Below, one piece after another: positions 25,301 through 37,964 of a stretch of 64,000 nt of DNA. Position numbers and translations under genes: made by a program. This DNA comes from Craspedostauros australis. Lineage: Eukaryota > Bacillariophyta > Bacillariophyceae > Mastogloiales > Achnanthaceae. The notes under the pieces were generated by a model, which saw nothing but the letters and a program-made list of their open reading frames with translations, did no database searches and was not told the origin of the DNA. How positions within the stretch are numbered: the first letter of the stretch is position 1; each line of letters begins with the position of its first letter. The DNA is taken from assembly GCA_026770025.1 (NCBI GenBank), contig JAMXDE010000052.1, forward strand, positions 310,001-374,000. The letters run 5' to 3'.

Positions 25301-26918
25301 GCAGGAAGGGAGAAGCTAATCCAAAGCCAACCACAGGGAAGAGCATTCCCAGAGCTCTGCGTGAGCTCGCAGACTTCAACGAACGAGGTCGAAAGGAAGA
25401 GGGTTATGAGAGCAAGTCATCATCCAATGAAGAGAGTGATGAACTCAGCGACGAGGTGGCTGACGAATCCAACAACGAAACTACAGATGATGAAGAATTC
25501 GCAAACGAAGATGACGAGATCAAGATCATCCATCATAGCACAACAGGATTATACAGGATGAATGCAATCATTACCGAATCGCCAGCGATCGACATCGGAC
25601 TGTCGATGCAGGACGAGAACAAGGAACCAGAGAAGCACATCGAACCAACGACATTCGATGGAGCCTCCAACCATCCAGATCCCATCCATCGAAAGGGATA
25701 TCGAGCAGCCATCAAAAAGGAGTTCGACTCCATGGATACACGCAAGGTGTACAGCAAGATCAAACGAGACGCCATCCCACGCGACCGCAGATGCTGCAAA
25801 TGCAAATGGGTCTTCAAGCTGAAACGTGACGGCACACATCGAGCGAGGCTCGTTGCATGTGGCTACTCACAAGTCGCAGGAATAGACTTGCAAGAGCATT
25901 ACTCACCCATCATCCACGACGTGACCTACTGAGTCATGATGGTGATCATGCTGATCAAGAAGATGGACTGCGCACTCGTCGATGTCGTAACGGCATTCCT
26001 ACACGGAGACCTTGACGAGGAGATCGAACTGAACCATGACAAGACTAGAGCGACATTGCGTCAACCACATCTCATCCAACATCTCATCGAAGAGTTCGGA
26101 GCCAAGGTTGAGAAGATGCAACGCTACGCGACACCGGGAACCCCGGGTCAAATCATTGTACGACCATCCGAGGACAACGGACTACGGAAGGTTGGAGCGG
26201 AAGAACATGCCGAATACCGCCAAGGCGTTGGTATGCTACTCTTCCTCATCAAGCACTCGCGACCAGATATCGCGAACCCTGTGAGGGAACTCTCCAAGGT
26301 ATTAATCGGGCCCACCAAGGCTGCAATGAAGGAGATGTATCGGATCATCAAGCATGTGATCGATACAAAGGACTATGGATTGAAGATCCATCCAGCACGT
26401 CCAGACGACGACGGCTGGGACATGGAGCTCTTCTGCGACAGCGAATATGCAGGAGACAAGAACACGAGAATCAGCGTAGGGGGATTCATCTTATACCTAT
26501 GCAAGGTACCAATCCTTTGGTGATCCAAGGCACAGAAGGCCGTCACACTCAGCTCATCCGAAGCAGAATATGTCGCCCTTTCCGAAGCGGCAAAGGAAAT
26601 CTTCTTCGTCGTGCAGATACTCGAAAGTGTGGGCGTCCCAGTGAAGACGCCGATCAAGGTCCGTGTGGACAACATCGGAGCGATCTTCATCGCCAAGAAC
26701 CCATCAACATCCCAACGATCGCGGCACATCGACGTGCGCCATCACTACGTGAGGAACATGGTAATCAACAAAACCATCGAAATCATTTTCGTCAAATCCG
26801 AGCAGAACACAAGCGACGGATTCACCAAGAACATCAAGGCCGACTTACAAAGTAAACATGAGAAGTCATACCTTGATACATCGAGAACATTCGAATGACC
26901 GAATGGACACAGGAAGGG

Positions 26919-27699
26919 TGTTGAGATGTATATGTATGTGCATCGCCCATCCAATTGGTTCGCCTCGACTCGACCAACTAGCATCAACAATATTTGTGTC
27001 CCGAACGTTTCATGTTTGAGAACAACAAAACAAACTCGGACACACCAAATCACCCAAGAATCACATGGGAACGTTGGGACAATCTAACCTGAGAGGATCA
27101 GGACTTTTGTACGTCCACCAGCTGACATGACATCCAGCAAGGATCGATGGAGGTTGCAACTAAACCTGAAATGACGACTTGACCATCTGACCACCATATG
27201 ATGATGGAATGAGGAATCAGAGAACGCATGGAAGAGAGCAGCTGACGTTGACAGGATGTCATTGTGTCACCACATCAATAGCTGTCTCAACATCCGGCAG
27301 AGAACAAGGAAGATTCAATGACGATTGGTCATCGAGATCTTGAAAGGTCAAGAAGGAGTTCGGAATTAGACAAAAGCGCCTACACGTGCGCATGGTAGTA
27401 TGCTCATGGAAGATAAGGTGATGAACAATGAATTGAATGTGTAGGATCTCATAGGAGTGCTACACAAACAAGTGTAAGAGAGAAGTACAGGGATGATGAT
27501 GAGCATCATGAGAGGGAGCAAATCTGCATCTGACTCATGGTTGGTTTGGATCAACAGACAGGACATCCAGGAGCACTGGAGTCAACACCAAGAGTATTGG
27601 TTTCTATGTAATGAAATAGCAAACAAAATCAAGATCAACCACCACCACCATCTTCATCGCAAGCAACAGCAAGTGTACCAATATTGGGGCTTGCCAACA
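26919..27699 (+). repeat. 3' LTR of the Copia element (approximate ends)
   Basis: Starts TGTTGAGATG right after a purine tract (AGGAAGGG), the usual place of a polypurine tract. Length (~781 bp) and the order of conserved patches match the 5' LTR, although overall identity is low. Confidence 0.65.
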
Positions 27700-29963
27700 A
27701 GCACATGCCGAACACAACAATGCTTATGTTTGGAATAAACGCCATGATCATTGCAAGTTGGCAGTTGTTGGCTGGCTGTGATACACATGGGCGATGCATA
27801 GAATTGGCTATCTTGATGTTGCCATCACCTCCAACAAAGCGGATGGAGACTGCATTGTTGGATGTGCGTCTTTGGATGGGTATCATCGGAAGTGTGGCTG
27901 AATGTGTTCAGCAGATAGTTGTTCCAAGCACTATACAGAGCATGGGTTGGTCCTTTTGTTAGTGCAAGCCTCTGCATAGTTGGACTCAATGACAGCATCG
28001 ATACCATCTTCTGTGTCGATGCCAATCCTGATGTTGGTGTTGGCATGGTTGATGGCGATGGCGCTGTGTCACCGTTCACATCAGAGGGACACTTCTGTCC
28101 TTGTTTTGTTGGGATTTTGTGGAAACAATTTTGTCAATTTTTTGTAATACTTGGTATTATGGCGGTAGTACTTGCAATCAACGACAACAATACGGAGCAT
28201 ACGATAGTCCTATCGACATGATATCATGAAGGTATCGGTCGGAATCGTCGTTCTGTTACGACAACGGAGTTCGTCGCCTCAAGATACTCATTCGGAGATA
28301 CTGCACGCAAAAATTGCATTTTATTTGCTCAATACGTGATTTCTGCGAAAGTGTCAAAATTGTTCAAATCCTCGTGCAAAACCAACCACGCAATCCCACC
28401 ATCTCTGTCAGCGCTCACAACGAGAATCGATCTGGCATGGAACAGATCATCTGCGTCACACGGTTCCAAATGAGAACTCCAAGCGCAACAAAGCTCGGGA
28501 GAAATGACCCAAACTCCCCTCAATTCACCCTTCAATGGGATGGCTTGCTCGTGCCAGTGATAAAGTCTAAGCCATTTGATTGGCTGGAGTCGCCAGCCAC
28601 GCCAAAAAATAGCCACTCGAACCCCTCCATTTTCCCGACCCAGATCGTGACTCTGTTCTGCTTGAGCTATGGCGTGACACTTCTCTGTTAAGTTGGACTT
28701 AACACAGTAGTTGGTGATCCTTGATGTTAAGCACATGTGTTGTTTATGCCCAAGAGTCATTTATCATCTGATTAAGTGTGGCTGCGCAAAGACCAAAGCA
28801 GGATAAACCCGAAGAGCGGCGGCTGTGCAAGTCGTTTTCTTCACCTGGCACAGTGCCATTCGTCGTGTTGCGAGGAGTGGGAATCGAAAGGCTCCTTCCT
28901 TATCGTCTTCGGATGGCAATCTGCATGCCACGCGACACATGCCGAAGGCAATGAAAGAAGTTGTGCTTGAACGGTGCGTTTCCTCACACACCAACTCCTC
29001 GAGCACAACCGCACGCGGAATGTGCGCGATCGTTGGTGGTGAGAGGAGTTCCACTCCTTCATGGCGAGGCTCCAAGGAGGAGTTGATGACCCGAACGGAG
29101 GAAAAAACATTTGCGGAAAGGAAGAGATGTTCCTCGATGTAAGCGTTAAAGGGCCCAAGACAATACTGAATCAATTCTCTCTGTGTTGCCGAATCGGACG
29201 TCGAAGTTCTGACAGAAAACGTTTGAAGTGTTTTATTGCCTCTCCCAAGACTTCGTACAGCTTGATCCTATTACGAGAAGATATCTGCTCTCAGCCAGGG
29301 TCCACAAAGAAGTCTGGATACAACTTGAGTGCAGCGTAGAAACGGATGGTTTTGCATGCTGGTGTCCCACACGAGCTAGGTTGTACTCGAACAGCTCCCT
29401 CCACTCGTATTGGCACAGCGAAGTTGCCACATGGTTCAGTTTGATTTCACCAACAACAAGAAACGTTATTGGGCCAACGTCAAATTAGGCTGTCCTGATT
29501 GAAAGGAATCCGGTAAATTTAAATGGACTAAGTTAAGTATGTCCGTCTTACGTCTGGTCTTTCGTATCGAGTCGCGAGCGTGATTGAAACGAAGTTGGAA
29601 TTATAAGTATTTATATCAATTTACCGCTTCTTACGATAGGCTATTCGGAAACTGTGATCTGAATACTGTTGCGGGACACGCTAATTCAAATTAGTGCGGA
29701 ATGCTTTCCGGATCCAGACGAAGCGGAGGACCTGCACTCCAACGAAAGACACTGGTACATCGTAGGGAAGCTACCCCTTCTATTGTCTTAATACCATATG
29801 CGTCATGCTTGAGGGATGGTCCCAGACCCTGCAGAGGGGGTAACAACGTACCAATGCGAGTTGCGAGTGAACACATCCAAGCTCAGTAGATCTCGATCGC
29901 CACTGATGTACAATTTCTAACCACAAGTACCTACGTATGTTATGATACATTCCTGCCGTCTCC
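27700..29963. other. Gene-free stretch between the Copia element and STAND paralogue 4
   Basis: About 2.3 kb. ORFs up to about 140 aa lie on both strands (for example minus 28764-29174) but none is recognised. Around 29490-29700 the sequence is more AT-rich than its surroundings. Could hold eroded mobile DNA; nothing can be named. Confidence 0.4.
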
Positions 29964-32900
29964 TTACATTGCATCCAAATTGATCTCTGCCATGAGCTTG
30001 TGCACTGTTGCCAAGCACATGCGTGTGTCCGCCGTGTGTCGGGTTGTTCGTCGCTTCCGTCGCTGGCCGCCGCCTTCCCCATTATCACCGTCGACGCCGC
30101 CTTCCAGCATGCTTCGGTCAACAAGGCCAGGATGCTTCTCCAGCAGCTGCTCCACTTTTGCCTTTGCTCCCCACTCGTTGTACAACGAGATGGCATTTCC
30201 CAGATATTGTCGTGGCCAGTAGAAGTCGGTGCCGTCATCAAAGGCGGTCCCATTCTCGCAAACGGAGCTGCTGCTCTGCCCGACGGACAGTTTGTCGCTT
30301 GTTGGGAACGTGGGTTTGTTGTTTTTGCTGCTGCTGCTGCTGCTGCTGCTGCCCTTTCCGTCTCTCGAGTTAACTGTGCCACTTGGCGCCGAGATCTTCA
30401 GGAGGAAGTATTCGGCGGCAAGCTCGTTTGCCAGCGCCGTCTCATGGATGAAGCCAGAGCGGGCTGTGGTCGATATGGCCTTGTCATAGGCAGCCTTGAT
30501 GACATCTTCCGATTCCTTGCCCGTTGCTGCCATTGCATCAGCCTGCATGATCATGTATCGATGCAGGTTGTTGCCGCCTCGCAGCTCGATGGTGGATTTC
30601 ATATCACCAACGTACTGCTGTGCCTGACGGCTGTACTTCCTTCGCTTTCTCTTGTTCTTGGTTCGCTGGGCCAGCCTGGACAAGACCAGTCCGCTGTGGA
30701 ACAGTCGCATTGCTGCCACAAGGTATGCGTTGTTGGTTTTGGCAAGAAAAAGAAGAGGTGCAATGTATCCCTTCCCAGCTTCGATGTCACCAAAATAGGT
30801 TGCCAGCCCGATCCGGCTGCAGTAGTAGTAGGCCCAGCTGATGTAGTTCGAAAGCTTGATCTCCTTCAATGGTGTGATGTCGAATGACTCTTTCCAGCTC
30901 TTCTCGGGATGGGCCGCTACAGTAGACGGTATTCCCATGAGCGTCTCTGCCATATCTTGCCATGGCGAGAACGTATCGAGCGTGGCCTGGAGGTTGTAGT
31001 GCTCCACCTGTGTGATGCATGTTCTGCCGGTCTTCTGCAACTGGGCGAGAGGCAATCCGCACAGTTGAGCATGCATCAAGCTCCCAATCCAACATCGATA
31101 TGATAGTTCGACGTTGCCTGTTTCCATTCCAGCCTGCTGACCTTGTCGATATTGATCCAAGCAAACGTGGACAGGCTCCTTCCAAGACGTTATGAAGAGT
31201 GTCACGGTGATGCTGTAGATGCTCATGATATGCTTGGATGGTAGTCGATCCATGAGTTGTCGTGATAGTCCACACAGCCGCTTTGATAGTTCTACATTCT
31301 TGAAAACGCTGATCGCGATGGAACCAGCTGCGGTGAGTGCGTATGCTCCTTCAGCACACAGGCCGTGCTTCAGCATCAATCTGATTTGCCGAACCATAGC
31401 TAGTATCATGGTTCCCTTGCAGCCAGCATGATACGCTACATCAATGAGGAAGAACAAGATCGTCATTGTCATCTTGATCTTGGGGTCAGTCATTTGGGGA
31501 AGGTTCAGCACATGCTCATCAGTGTGCTTTGCGAAGTACTTCTTCACCTTGCTGAAGTCTCTCAATGCCAGCAAGAGATGATTCCTCATCGGAAACGTCC
31601 CCAGCATCTTCAAGGACTGGAGATCCAACTTCATGGCCTCCCCCGATCTCTCCAACCGGCTCAGTGCCATCACCAACGATGAATTCACTTGGATGACATT
31701 CTCGATGGAGTCGCCAGAGTTGTCGATGACGGCGCGGCACAGCATTGATCCCTTCTCGTAATTGCCGAGCGTCAGCTCCACCTCGGATAGACTGCGGTAC
31801 ACCTCCATGCACAGGTCGTACTGTGTCCTCCATGGATCAGCGATCTTGATTTCTAGATTCGTCAAGGCTCGATTCAGGTACTTCGCCGCCGGGACGAACG
31901 CAGCCATGCCAACGGCAAGCAGCCCAACCTTCAGATTCAGCCTGATGAGATCGATTGGTGGGATGATAGCTTCCGATGCTGTGAGTAAGGACACGTTCTC
32001 CAGATGATCCGCAGCGACAAACCACATCCAGTCTTCGCCCAGTTCGGGGTCGCTCGCGATTTCGATTAGATACTTGCCGATTCGGTGCTTCATGCGATCT
32101 AGTTCATCACCTGGAGGGATCAACGAAAAGGCTGCCTGCTGCACTCGATCATGGACGAAGCGGAATGTCACATCGCTTCTGTCTGTGTACATGATGCCGG
32201 AAGAGGCGCTCACATCTGGGCCAACGTTGGAGCTTCCAACGTTTGGGCTGTGGTCATTCCCTGAATATGTGATATGAACATCATGAACCGGTCCCTTGCT
32301 TGTCCCATTATCATCCGAGCTGACCTGTTGCAGAAGCTCCTCCTTGACTGCCAGATCCAGCACATCATCAACACTCATCTTCGTTAAAGATGCTGTTGCT
32401 TCTGTACCAGCGCCAGCATTACTATCAACATGCTGATGCTGATGCTGGTCCTCCATTTCACACTCGATCAACAGCTCCAACACTGACTGACGGAACGTTG
32501 ATCGAAGAAACGAGGCCATTTGCAAGCACTTCTGCAGATCCTGTGGCAGCGAATGCAGCTTCGATGTGATCAGATCAACCACGTTGGCGGCCATGTCGAT
32601 CTCATCAGCTGCCCGTTGCCCATCCCATTCCCACTGCAACGTATGGATGTTGCGAGTCAGGACCTTGCGACGGCGCAACCCTTCCAGTGCCTGCATCGTG
32701 TACAGCACATTGCCTTTCGTCTTGTCATGGAGCAACTTCGCTAGAGGAGCCGTTTTGATCGCATCTAATCGAAGCGACGATGCGAGAAGGTCCGCAGTTT
32801 GGGTGACAGTGAGATCGTCAAGCGGGATGTCATGGATGGTCTTTCCGTTGCTCTTCCATTGTGAGACGGCGGTGGTGAGCTGGTGCTTAGGATCGCTGTG

Positions 32901-34491
32901 TACCTCGTTGGATCGATATGACCCGATGATGAGAAGGTTGCGGATGGACGGATCGAGGAGGATCTCCGTGATGAGTTTGAGAGATCGCTCATCGACCCAT
33001 TGAAGATCTGTTGGTGAGCGGGCATATGTGTGTACATTTACAAACATGTATGGGGTAATGGGGTATGGGGCATGAGAAGGTGAGAATAAGACAGCAGAGC
33101 ATGATCCAGAGATGTACATTGTGGCATACTCATCGACAGATAGGTATTAGACATGCAGGTCAAGAAGATCACAGATACCAATACGCTTCAACAGATACGG
33201 CACGGATGCGAACTGGGCGCGAACAACCGGATGCGGAATTGGTGCAGCATACATTCCTCTCACTCCCCGTTCACTCACCATCCAGATACAGCACGAGTGG
33301 ACGACCATCCGTGCAGATGGCCTTGAGGATCACCTTGAATGTGTAAACGAGCTGAGCCCACTCCTTGCTTCTGGAGTTCGTGTTTGCAACCCCGTCAGCC
33401 TCAAAGATGCTCGCTGTACACATTGATCCAATAGCCAGCGATGCTTCGTCGCCCTGCATCTTTGCGTTCGTGTTGCTCCGGATCATGCTCCCGATACTCA
33501 TGCTTCCCAAGCTCTGTCGGGTACCGTCCGCTGTCCCATCCTCCGGAGCGTCTCCCATCACAGCCGAGAGTCCCGGGATGACTCTTCGCACGAGGTCCTG
33601 CCGTCTCTTGTCCATCCTCCGACTCATCTTCATTCGGATTCGTTGGCACTCTGCATCATCGCCAGATGCCGCAAGGTTGCGGAAGAAGTGCGACAGGGCA
33701 TCCGCAATGGCGGAGAGATTGCCCCCTGTATTGTACTGATCGTACTTTCCCTTCCCGTAGTGGCACGGATGAGAGTCCGCTCGTCGCTTCTTCTTTGCCG
33801 CACCCATGCCTCCTTCGCCAGTATCCGCACCTTCCTCTTCGTTTTTGACAGCAGGACTCGATGGGGTGCATCCATCTGTGTTGAGCCGTGCGAGGAAGCG
33901 GTCCACCAACGCCGACTTGCCAGATCCGGAGTATCCATGAATCAGGACGATCTGGATGTCCTTGTTGTGGCCATTTCTGCGGGACGTCTTCAATGGTTTG
34001 CGGCAGATGCGGCCGTAGATGGAGTTCAATCGTTCTAGCTCGTCCTCACGTCCAACGAAGGTGCCGAAATGGATCTTGTTGTGGTGGAAAGCACCTGCCG
34101 GTGTGACTCCAGCATTTCCCTGAGCAGTTGCATCGCCACTAGTCTCTGCCAAGCAATCGTTCTCGATGTTGTTGTGGTCGCAGTTGCCGCTACCCTCGCC
34201 ATCATCGTCGTCATCATCATCATCATCATCGTTGACGTTGTATATTTCATGTTTCGATTCGTCAACGGTGCTGCTGATGTTCTCGGCTGTGGTGACTGTG
34301 TTGTCATCCTCGAAGTCTTTGACGGAGGTGCCGCCGACGAGTGATGACTTGCGTCTCAAGCGTTGGCGCGGCGACGACCTTGAATGCGTCGACGACCTCA
34401 AGTGCGAAGACCGTCTGTCCAACGGCGTCAACGATGGCAGAACTACAGATGCATCCGATCCGCGCTGTTTCCACATGCTAGATGTTGGCAT
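29964..34491 (-). CDS. STAND-type predicted ATPase, paralogue 4 (copy B, intact)
   Basis: Exon 1 is 33279-34491, the intron 33008-33278 (271 bp, GTGAGT...CAG), and exon 2 29964-33007, for 1418 aa. Start ATG at 34491 (MPTSSMWKQRG). Parts: Ser/Arg-rich leader, Asp run at ~88-97, FVGREDELERLNSIYGR at ~145-161, Walker A GYSGSGKS at ~186-193, basic KKKRR then HPCHYGKGKYDQY at ~233-253, Walker B LVLYLDDLQWVD at ~399-410 with the intron inside codon 405, HDRVQQAAFSL in the ATPase tail, then a long TPR-like helical region to the C-terminus. This is the AAA_16/COG3899 STAND layout without an attached kinase or cyclase. No signal peptide or membrane segment is evident, so it is probably cytosolic. This is the intact member of the near-identical pair. 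Confidence 0.88.
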
Positions 34492-34633
34492 TGATGATAA
34501 TGATGATGATGATGCTGATGATGATATTGCTGCTGATGATGCCCGTTGTGAGCGTCCTCGTACTATACTCGTGCGTGGCCGAGTGGAGCTGGTGTGAGGT
34601 TGAACTCGCAGTTGAAATCTCAGTTGGAGTTGG
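29964..34633 (-). repeat. Segmental duplicate, copy B
   Basis: Partner of 14312-18972 in direct orientation. Homology stops at the stop codon on one side and about 140 bp upstream of the start codon on the other. Confidence 0.9.
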
Positions 34634-36130
34634 AGTTGGAGTTATGAATCAAGAGCAGATGGAGAATGGAGAGATGGGAGAGAAGAGCCGATTGTGCACA
34701 ACACAGGAGAACGCGCTGATTGAAGCAAGCCTTGGACACAATTGGCTGGCTGGTTGCGTTGCTTTGCTTTGCTCCGACAATGGCGATGGCGGTGCCAACT
34801 TGGAAACGTGGTGGTGTCTGCCACACAGTGCAAGCAATAGATGCGCAATCATGACCCAGGGATCGATCGTTCACTGGACTGCGACCTCTGCACTGACACC
34901 ACGTCGACGTGCGGTTAAGGTTATGTTGCTTTGGCGGCGGGTCGGGGTTGGGTGGAACACCCCTTTTGTTCCGGTTCCTGTGCTGGACATGTCGGTGTCG
35001 CTCCTGCGAGTTGCTTTTCCGCCGTTGGAAATCGTGATTCCATCTCTTCCACGCCATTTCATAACAGTACCGCATTTTGCCCCCAATTTGACAACTCCCA
35101 CCTTTCCGGGTTCGTCACCTTTAAGTGCAACGACTGTTCGCGTTCATGAGTCATTTTATCACGGCCGACTTGTGACTTTGCGAGAACGAAACAAAGACAG
35201 CACAAGAACACGCGCGAAGAAGTGATGCAAGTGTCCTTTCGGCCACAATTTCGCCGTGTGTTGTTGTCGTGAAGGCAAGAAACATCACAAACCCTGCAAG
35301 CAACATCTTCATTTGCAGCGACTGACGGGTTGTGTTGTGGTGATTGTCCCTTTGTGTCTTCCTGCAAGCAGCAACCAGCCCTTCGCACATGGCACGAAAG
35401 ATTTATCCCACCCCCACAGGTTGTGTGGAAGCCACACACAGCGGAAGCTGGGCAGAGTGGTCCTGCGCTCTTGCCTAAGTTCGCAACAGGCTTGGACCCC
35501 GGCATGCAGAGACAGCAAGCCCGTGTTCCACTCTGTGCCTCGCGCATGGATGGCTTTCCGCAAGCAACGAATCAAGATGCGAAGCTGCGGAACATTGTGT
35601 TGTGTGTGCTCAGTCGCACACACAACAGCGCAGCCTTTTGACATTTGTCCTTCGATGAAGTGTTGTGGCTTGACCCTCGCTGTGCAACTGACGTTTTGTC
35701 CTGAAAGTGGAAAAGTTGTGTGATTGTGTTACTCCGCACTCCATCAGTAATTGTGTCAATCCGTCAACCGGTGACGCCAAATATAGACAGTAAATTTTAA
35801 ATTACCGTTTCTCCTGAACAGGCCCTTTCGATTCGATCCATGTTGTCTATTCTTGCGGGATCAGAAATGCGGCGAACAGAAAAGAAACCGCCACATTTGT
35901 CATCATCTCCACCCAACGCAACAACATCGCCGACTCGGTTGCAACTGCATCCGTCGTAACCACAACATCGACAACGGCTTTCATTCATTCCAAACGCAGC
36001 GAGACTCATACGTATTCACACATACGACTATTCGAATCGTATCATACTCGCACTATTCATGGAGCACGTTGAGCAGATTCCTCTCTGTCTCTCTCTGTAG
36101 TTCGAATTGATATAATAGATCGGCACCAGC
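34492..36130. other. Intergenic spacer, head-to-head between STAND paralogue 4 and the next gene
   Basis: The first ~140 bp are shared with copy A. The remaining ~1.5 kb has several ORFs of 100-250 codons on both strands without recognisable content. Short CT-rich tracts lie at about 36080-36105 just before the next ATG, likely in its 5' UTR. Confidence 0.45.
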
Positions 36131-36976
36131 ATGTTCTCCGCCAACGAAAACCTGCTGCTGCGGCAGCACAAGCGACGCATCGTGGAGAAGGTGGAATCGA
36201 TGATGCCCGAGGATGCGTTGGACATGGGCACGTCCGTGATGGTGATGCAGGTATCGTGCACGGCACCGGGCTGCGTGCCGTTGGAGACGGCCATCATCAT
36301 CGTGTTTCCTAATGCCAGCACGGAGCTGGTGCCGCAGCTGCCCGAAAGCCAGAACGGAGGCTCGTACAAGACTAAGATCCTGAAACCCATGGCGGACGTG
36401 ACGGACGACGACATCCTGGATGCTTTGCCACCGGTCTTTGAAGGTGGACGTCGCACGATGGCCAGGCTGTGCCGAGCGGCGCGCGATGTGATGCTGGCGC
36501 AGATCACGCAGCTGTTCGAGGAGGAAGACGATTCGAAAAAGGATCGCCTGGAGATGGCGGCGTATCTGCAGCAGTGCTTGCAAAGGTACATCGACAACGA
36601 TTGCATCGCGCCGGAGTTCGGAGAGGCATTCGAGGAGAAGACAATCGCCGAGGGCGATGCCGGCAAGGGGGATGAGTCGAAAGCGAATGGTGGAAACTTC
36701 GTCATTCGTCGATCGGCGGAAGACGACACGTTCACGCCAGCATTGAATGGCGGCGGTTCTGCGGAAGGTGCGTCGTCGTCATCGGCGTTCTTGCGGAACA
36801 GCAGCAGTGGTGCAGATGCATTCGCGAACACGCAATTTGTGGTGGGCAACGCCGTCGCAACAGAACCAAGCAGCCTGTTGGAAAGGGCCTACGCACCGGG
36901 TGTCCATCAGGCGGCTTGCCCGTGCTGCAATCCGGATGATCCAGATGTGGTTGCGAGCAACATGATGAACTTTTGA
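36131..36976 (+). CDS. Conserved-looking protein of unknown function with GCVPLET and CPCC motifs
   Basis: Single-exon ORF of 281 aa ending in TGA, ATG in an AGC context. I do not recognise the family. The N-terminal half (about 1-150) looks folded: a helix, then VSCTAPGCVPLETAIIIVFP at ~37-60, KTKILKPMADVTDDDILDALPP at ~84-105, and a helical GGRRTMARLCRAARDVMLAQITQLF stretch. The middle (about 175-230) is low complexity, with acidic runs and Ser/Gly-rich segments. The last ~20 residues carry ACPCCNPDDPD ending MMNF. The cysteine-containing GC-x-PLET element and the CPCC tail could bind a metal or a thiol partner, but that is a guess. No signal peptide or membrane helix is seen. Confidence 0.7.
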   Translation: MFSANENLLLRQHKRRIVEKVESMMPEDALDMGTSVMVMQVSCTAPGCVPLETAIIIVFPNASTELVPQLPESQNGGSYKTKILKPMADVTDDDILDALPPVFEGGRRTMARLCRAARDVMLAQITQLFEEEDDSKKDRLEMAAYLQQCLQRYIDNDCIAPEFGEAFEEKTIAEGDAGKGDESKANGGNFVIRRSAEDDTFTPALNGGGSAEGASSSSAFLRNSSSGADAFANTQFVVGNAVATEPSSLLERAYAPGVHQAACPCCNPDDPDVVASNMMNF

Positions 36977-37964
36977 TGATGCTAACAAGTGAAAGTGTGC
37001 TGTCGTGAAGCCTGTCTCGATTCTCACACTATTGCTTTTGCGGACATGCATGTTCATGCATTCGTGTTGGTTTTGGTGGTGGCGTGATGTGGTGTGGTGC
37101 GCTCCAAACGATTGGTAATGGAATGGATGGAATTAATGGATTTTATGGTCAACGGAAACGATGATGGCTCAACGAACTGTGCTGTAGATAAGGAGTAGAA
37201 GTAGAGCGTTCGTTTGAGTGAATGTGACTATCAAGTACTCTACATTTGTGAATGTAGCCTTCGTTATTTGTGAAGAATTGAATCGGCTTGATCAATGCCG
37301 GAAACGGGTTTGGTGGTCATCACACGACCGCGATCAACCGCCATGTCGAATTCTCCGCGGAACAAGAACGCGACGGTTGTGTGTGTTGGTGGGAATGTTG
37401 TAGTCGTAACAGCGGTGTGTGTGTGTGCGAAAGTGGAGGTGGGTAGGAGAAGAGCTGAATCGCCTCTGCATCTCAGCTCTCTGGAAGCAACTCTTGTGTT
37501 GCAACACCATAGAAGCACGACCCGATCGTACTCCGCATAGCAACACAGTGCGATCTGCTGCTGCCGATACTCTGTGATCTGCAAGGAGGAGTGTTCATCG
37601 CTGGTGACTTGGTTGCATAGTATTCTGCTATAGTAAAGGGAGACAGAGACAGAGGCATTCAGAGCAACAGAGGCAGAGAGCGAAGGCAGGAAGAGGGGAA
37701 GGCTGCTGAATCCGACTTGGAGCGGGACTTTCCCTTCGCCATCTTTCCATCCATCAACCATCTGTGAAGCAAGCAAGCAATCAGGCTTTGATTGGGTTGG
37801 ATTGGATTGGGTTGAACTGGATTGATCACAAATCTATCTGAGGATTGAGCAGAATACTGTCGAGTAGAATAGATCTCTGAGTAGATCACAATATTGGTAC
37901 TCTCAGAGCGCCACACTCTCTACTCATCACAACAGATTGCAACAGAGTGTAACACACTGCAACG
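36977..37964. other. Intergenic spacer with GATTGGGTTG-type repeats
   Basis: Contains the 3' flank of the preceding gene and the promoter and 5' UTR of the cyclase. A short direct repeat of GATTGGGTTG/GATTGGATTG units lies at about 37792-37822. No supported gene. Confidence 0.5.

Larger units (their letters stand above)
20175..27699 (+). mobile_element. Ty1/Copia LTR retroelement, broken
   Basis: A fossil of about 7.5 kb in the plus orientation. Parts, by rough position: 5' LTR 20175-20959; gag with two CCHC zinc knuckles (22200-22260 and 22360-22410) separated by an Asn-rich tract; a long acidic linker; aspartic protease with a DSGA active site near 23560; integrase zinc-binding region near 24000 and core to about 24700; reverse transcriptase around 25700-26050; RNase H around 26400-26800; 3' LTR 26919-27699. 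The protease-integrase-RT-RNase H order defines Copia rather than Gypsy. Coding potential is broken in about four places, so it is not autonomous. The LTRs are strongly diverged, which suggests an old insertion or ends from different copies. No clear target-site duplication was seen. Confidence 0.9.

Noticed and set aside
28764-29174. Minus-strand ORF of 136 codons before STAND copy B
   Set aside because: No recognisable motif and plus-strand ORFs of similar length overlap it.
30000-30887. Long plus-strand ORF (295 codons) across STAND copy B
   Set aside because: It is antisense to the coding strand of the intact STAND gene, and its twin in copy A is likewise antisense.
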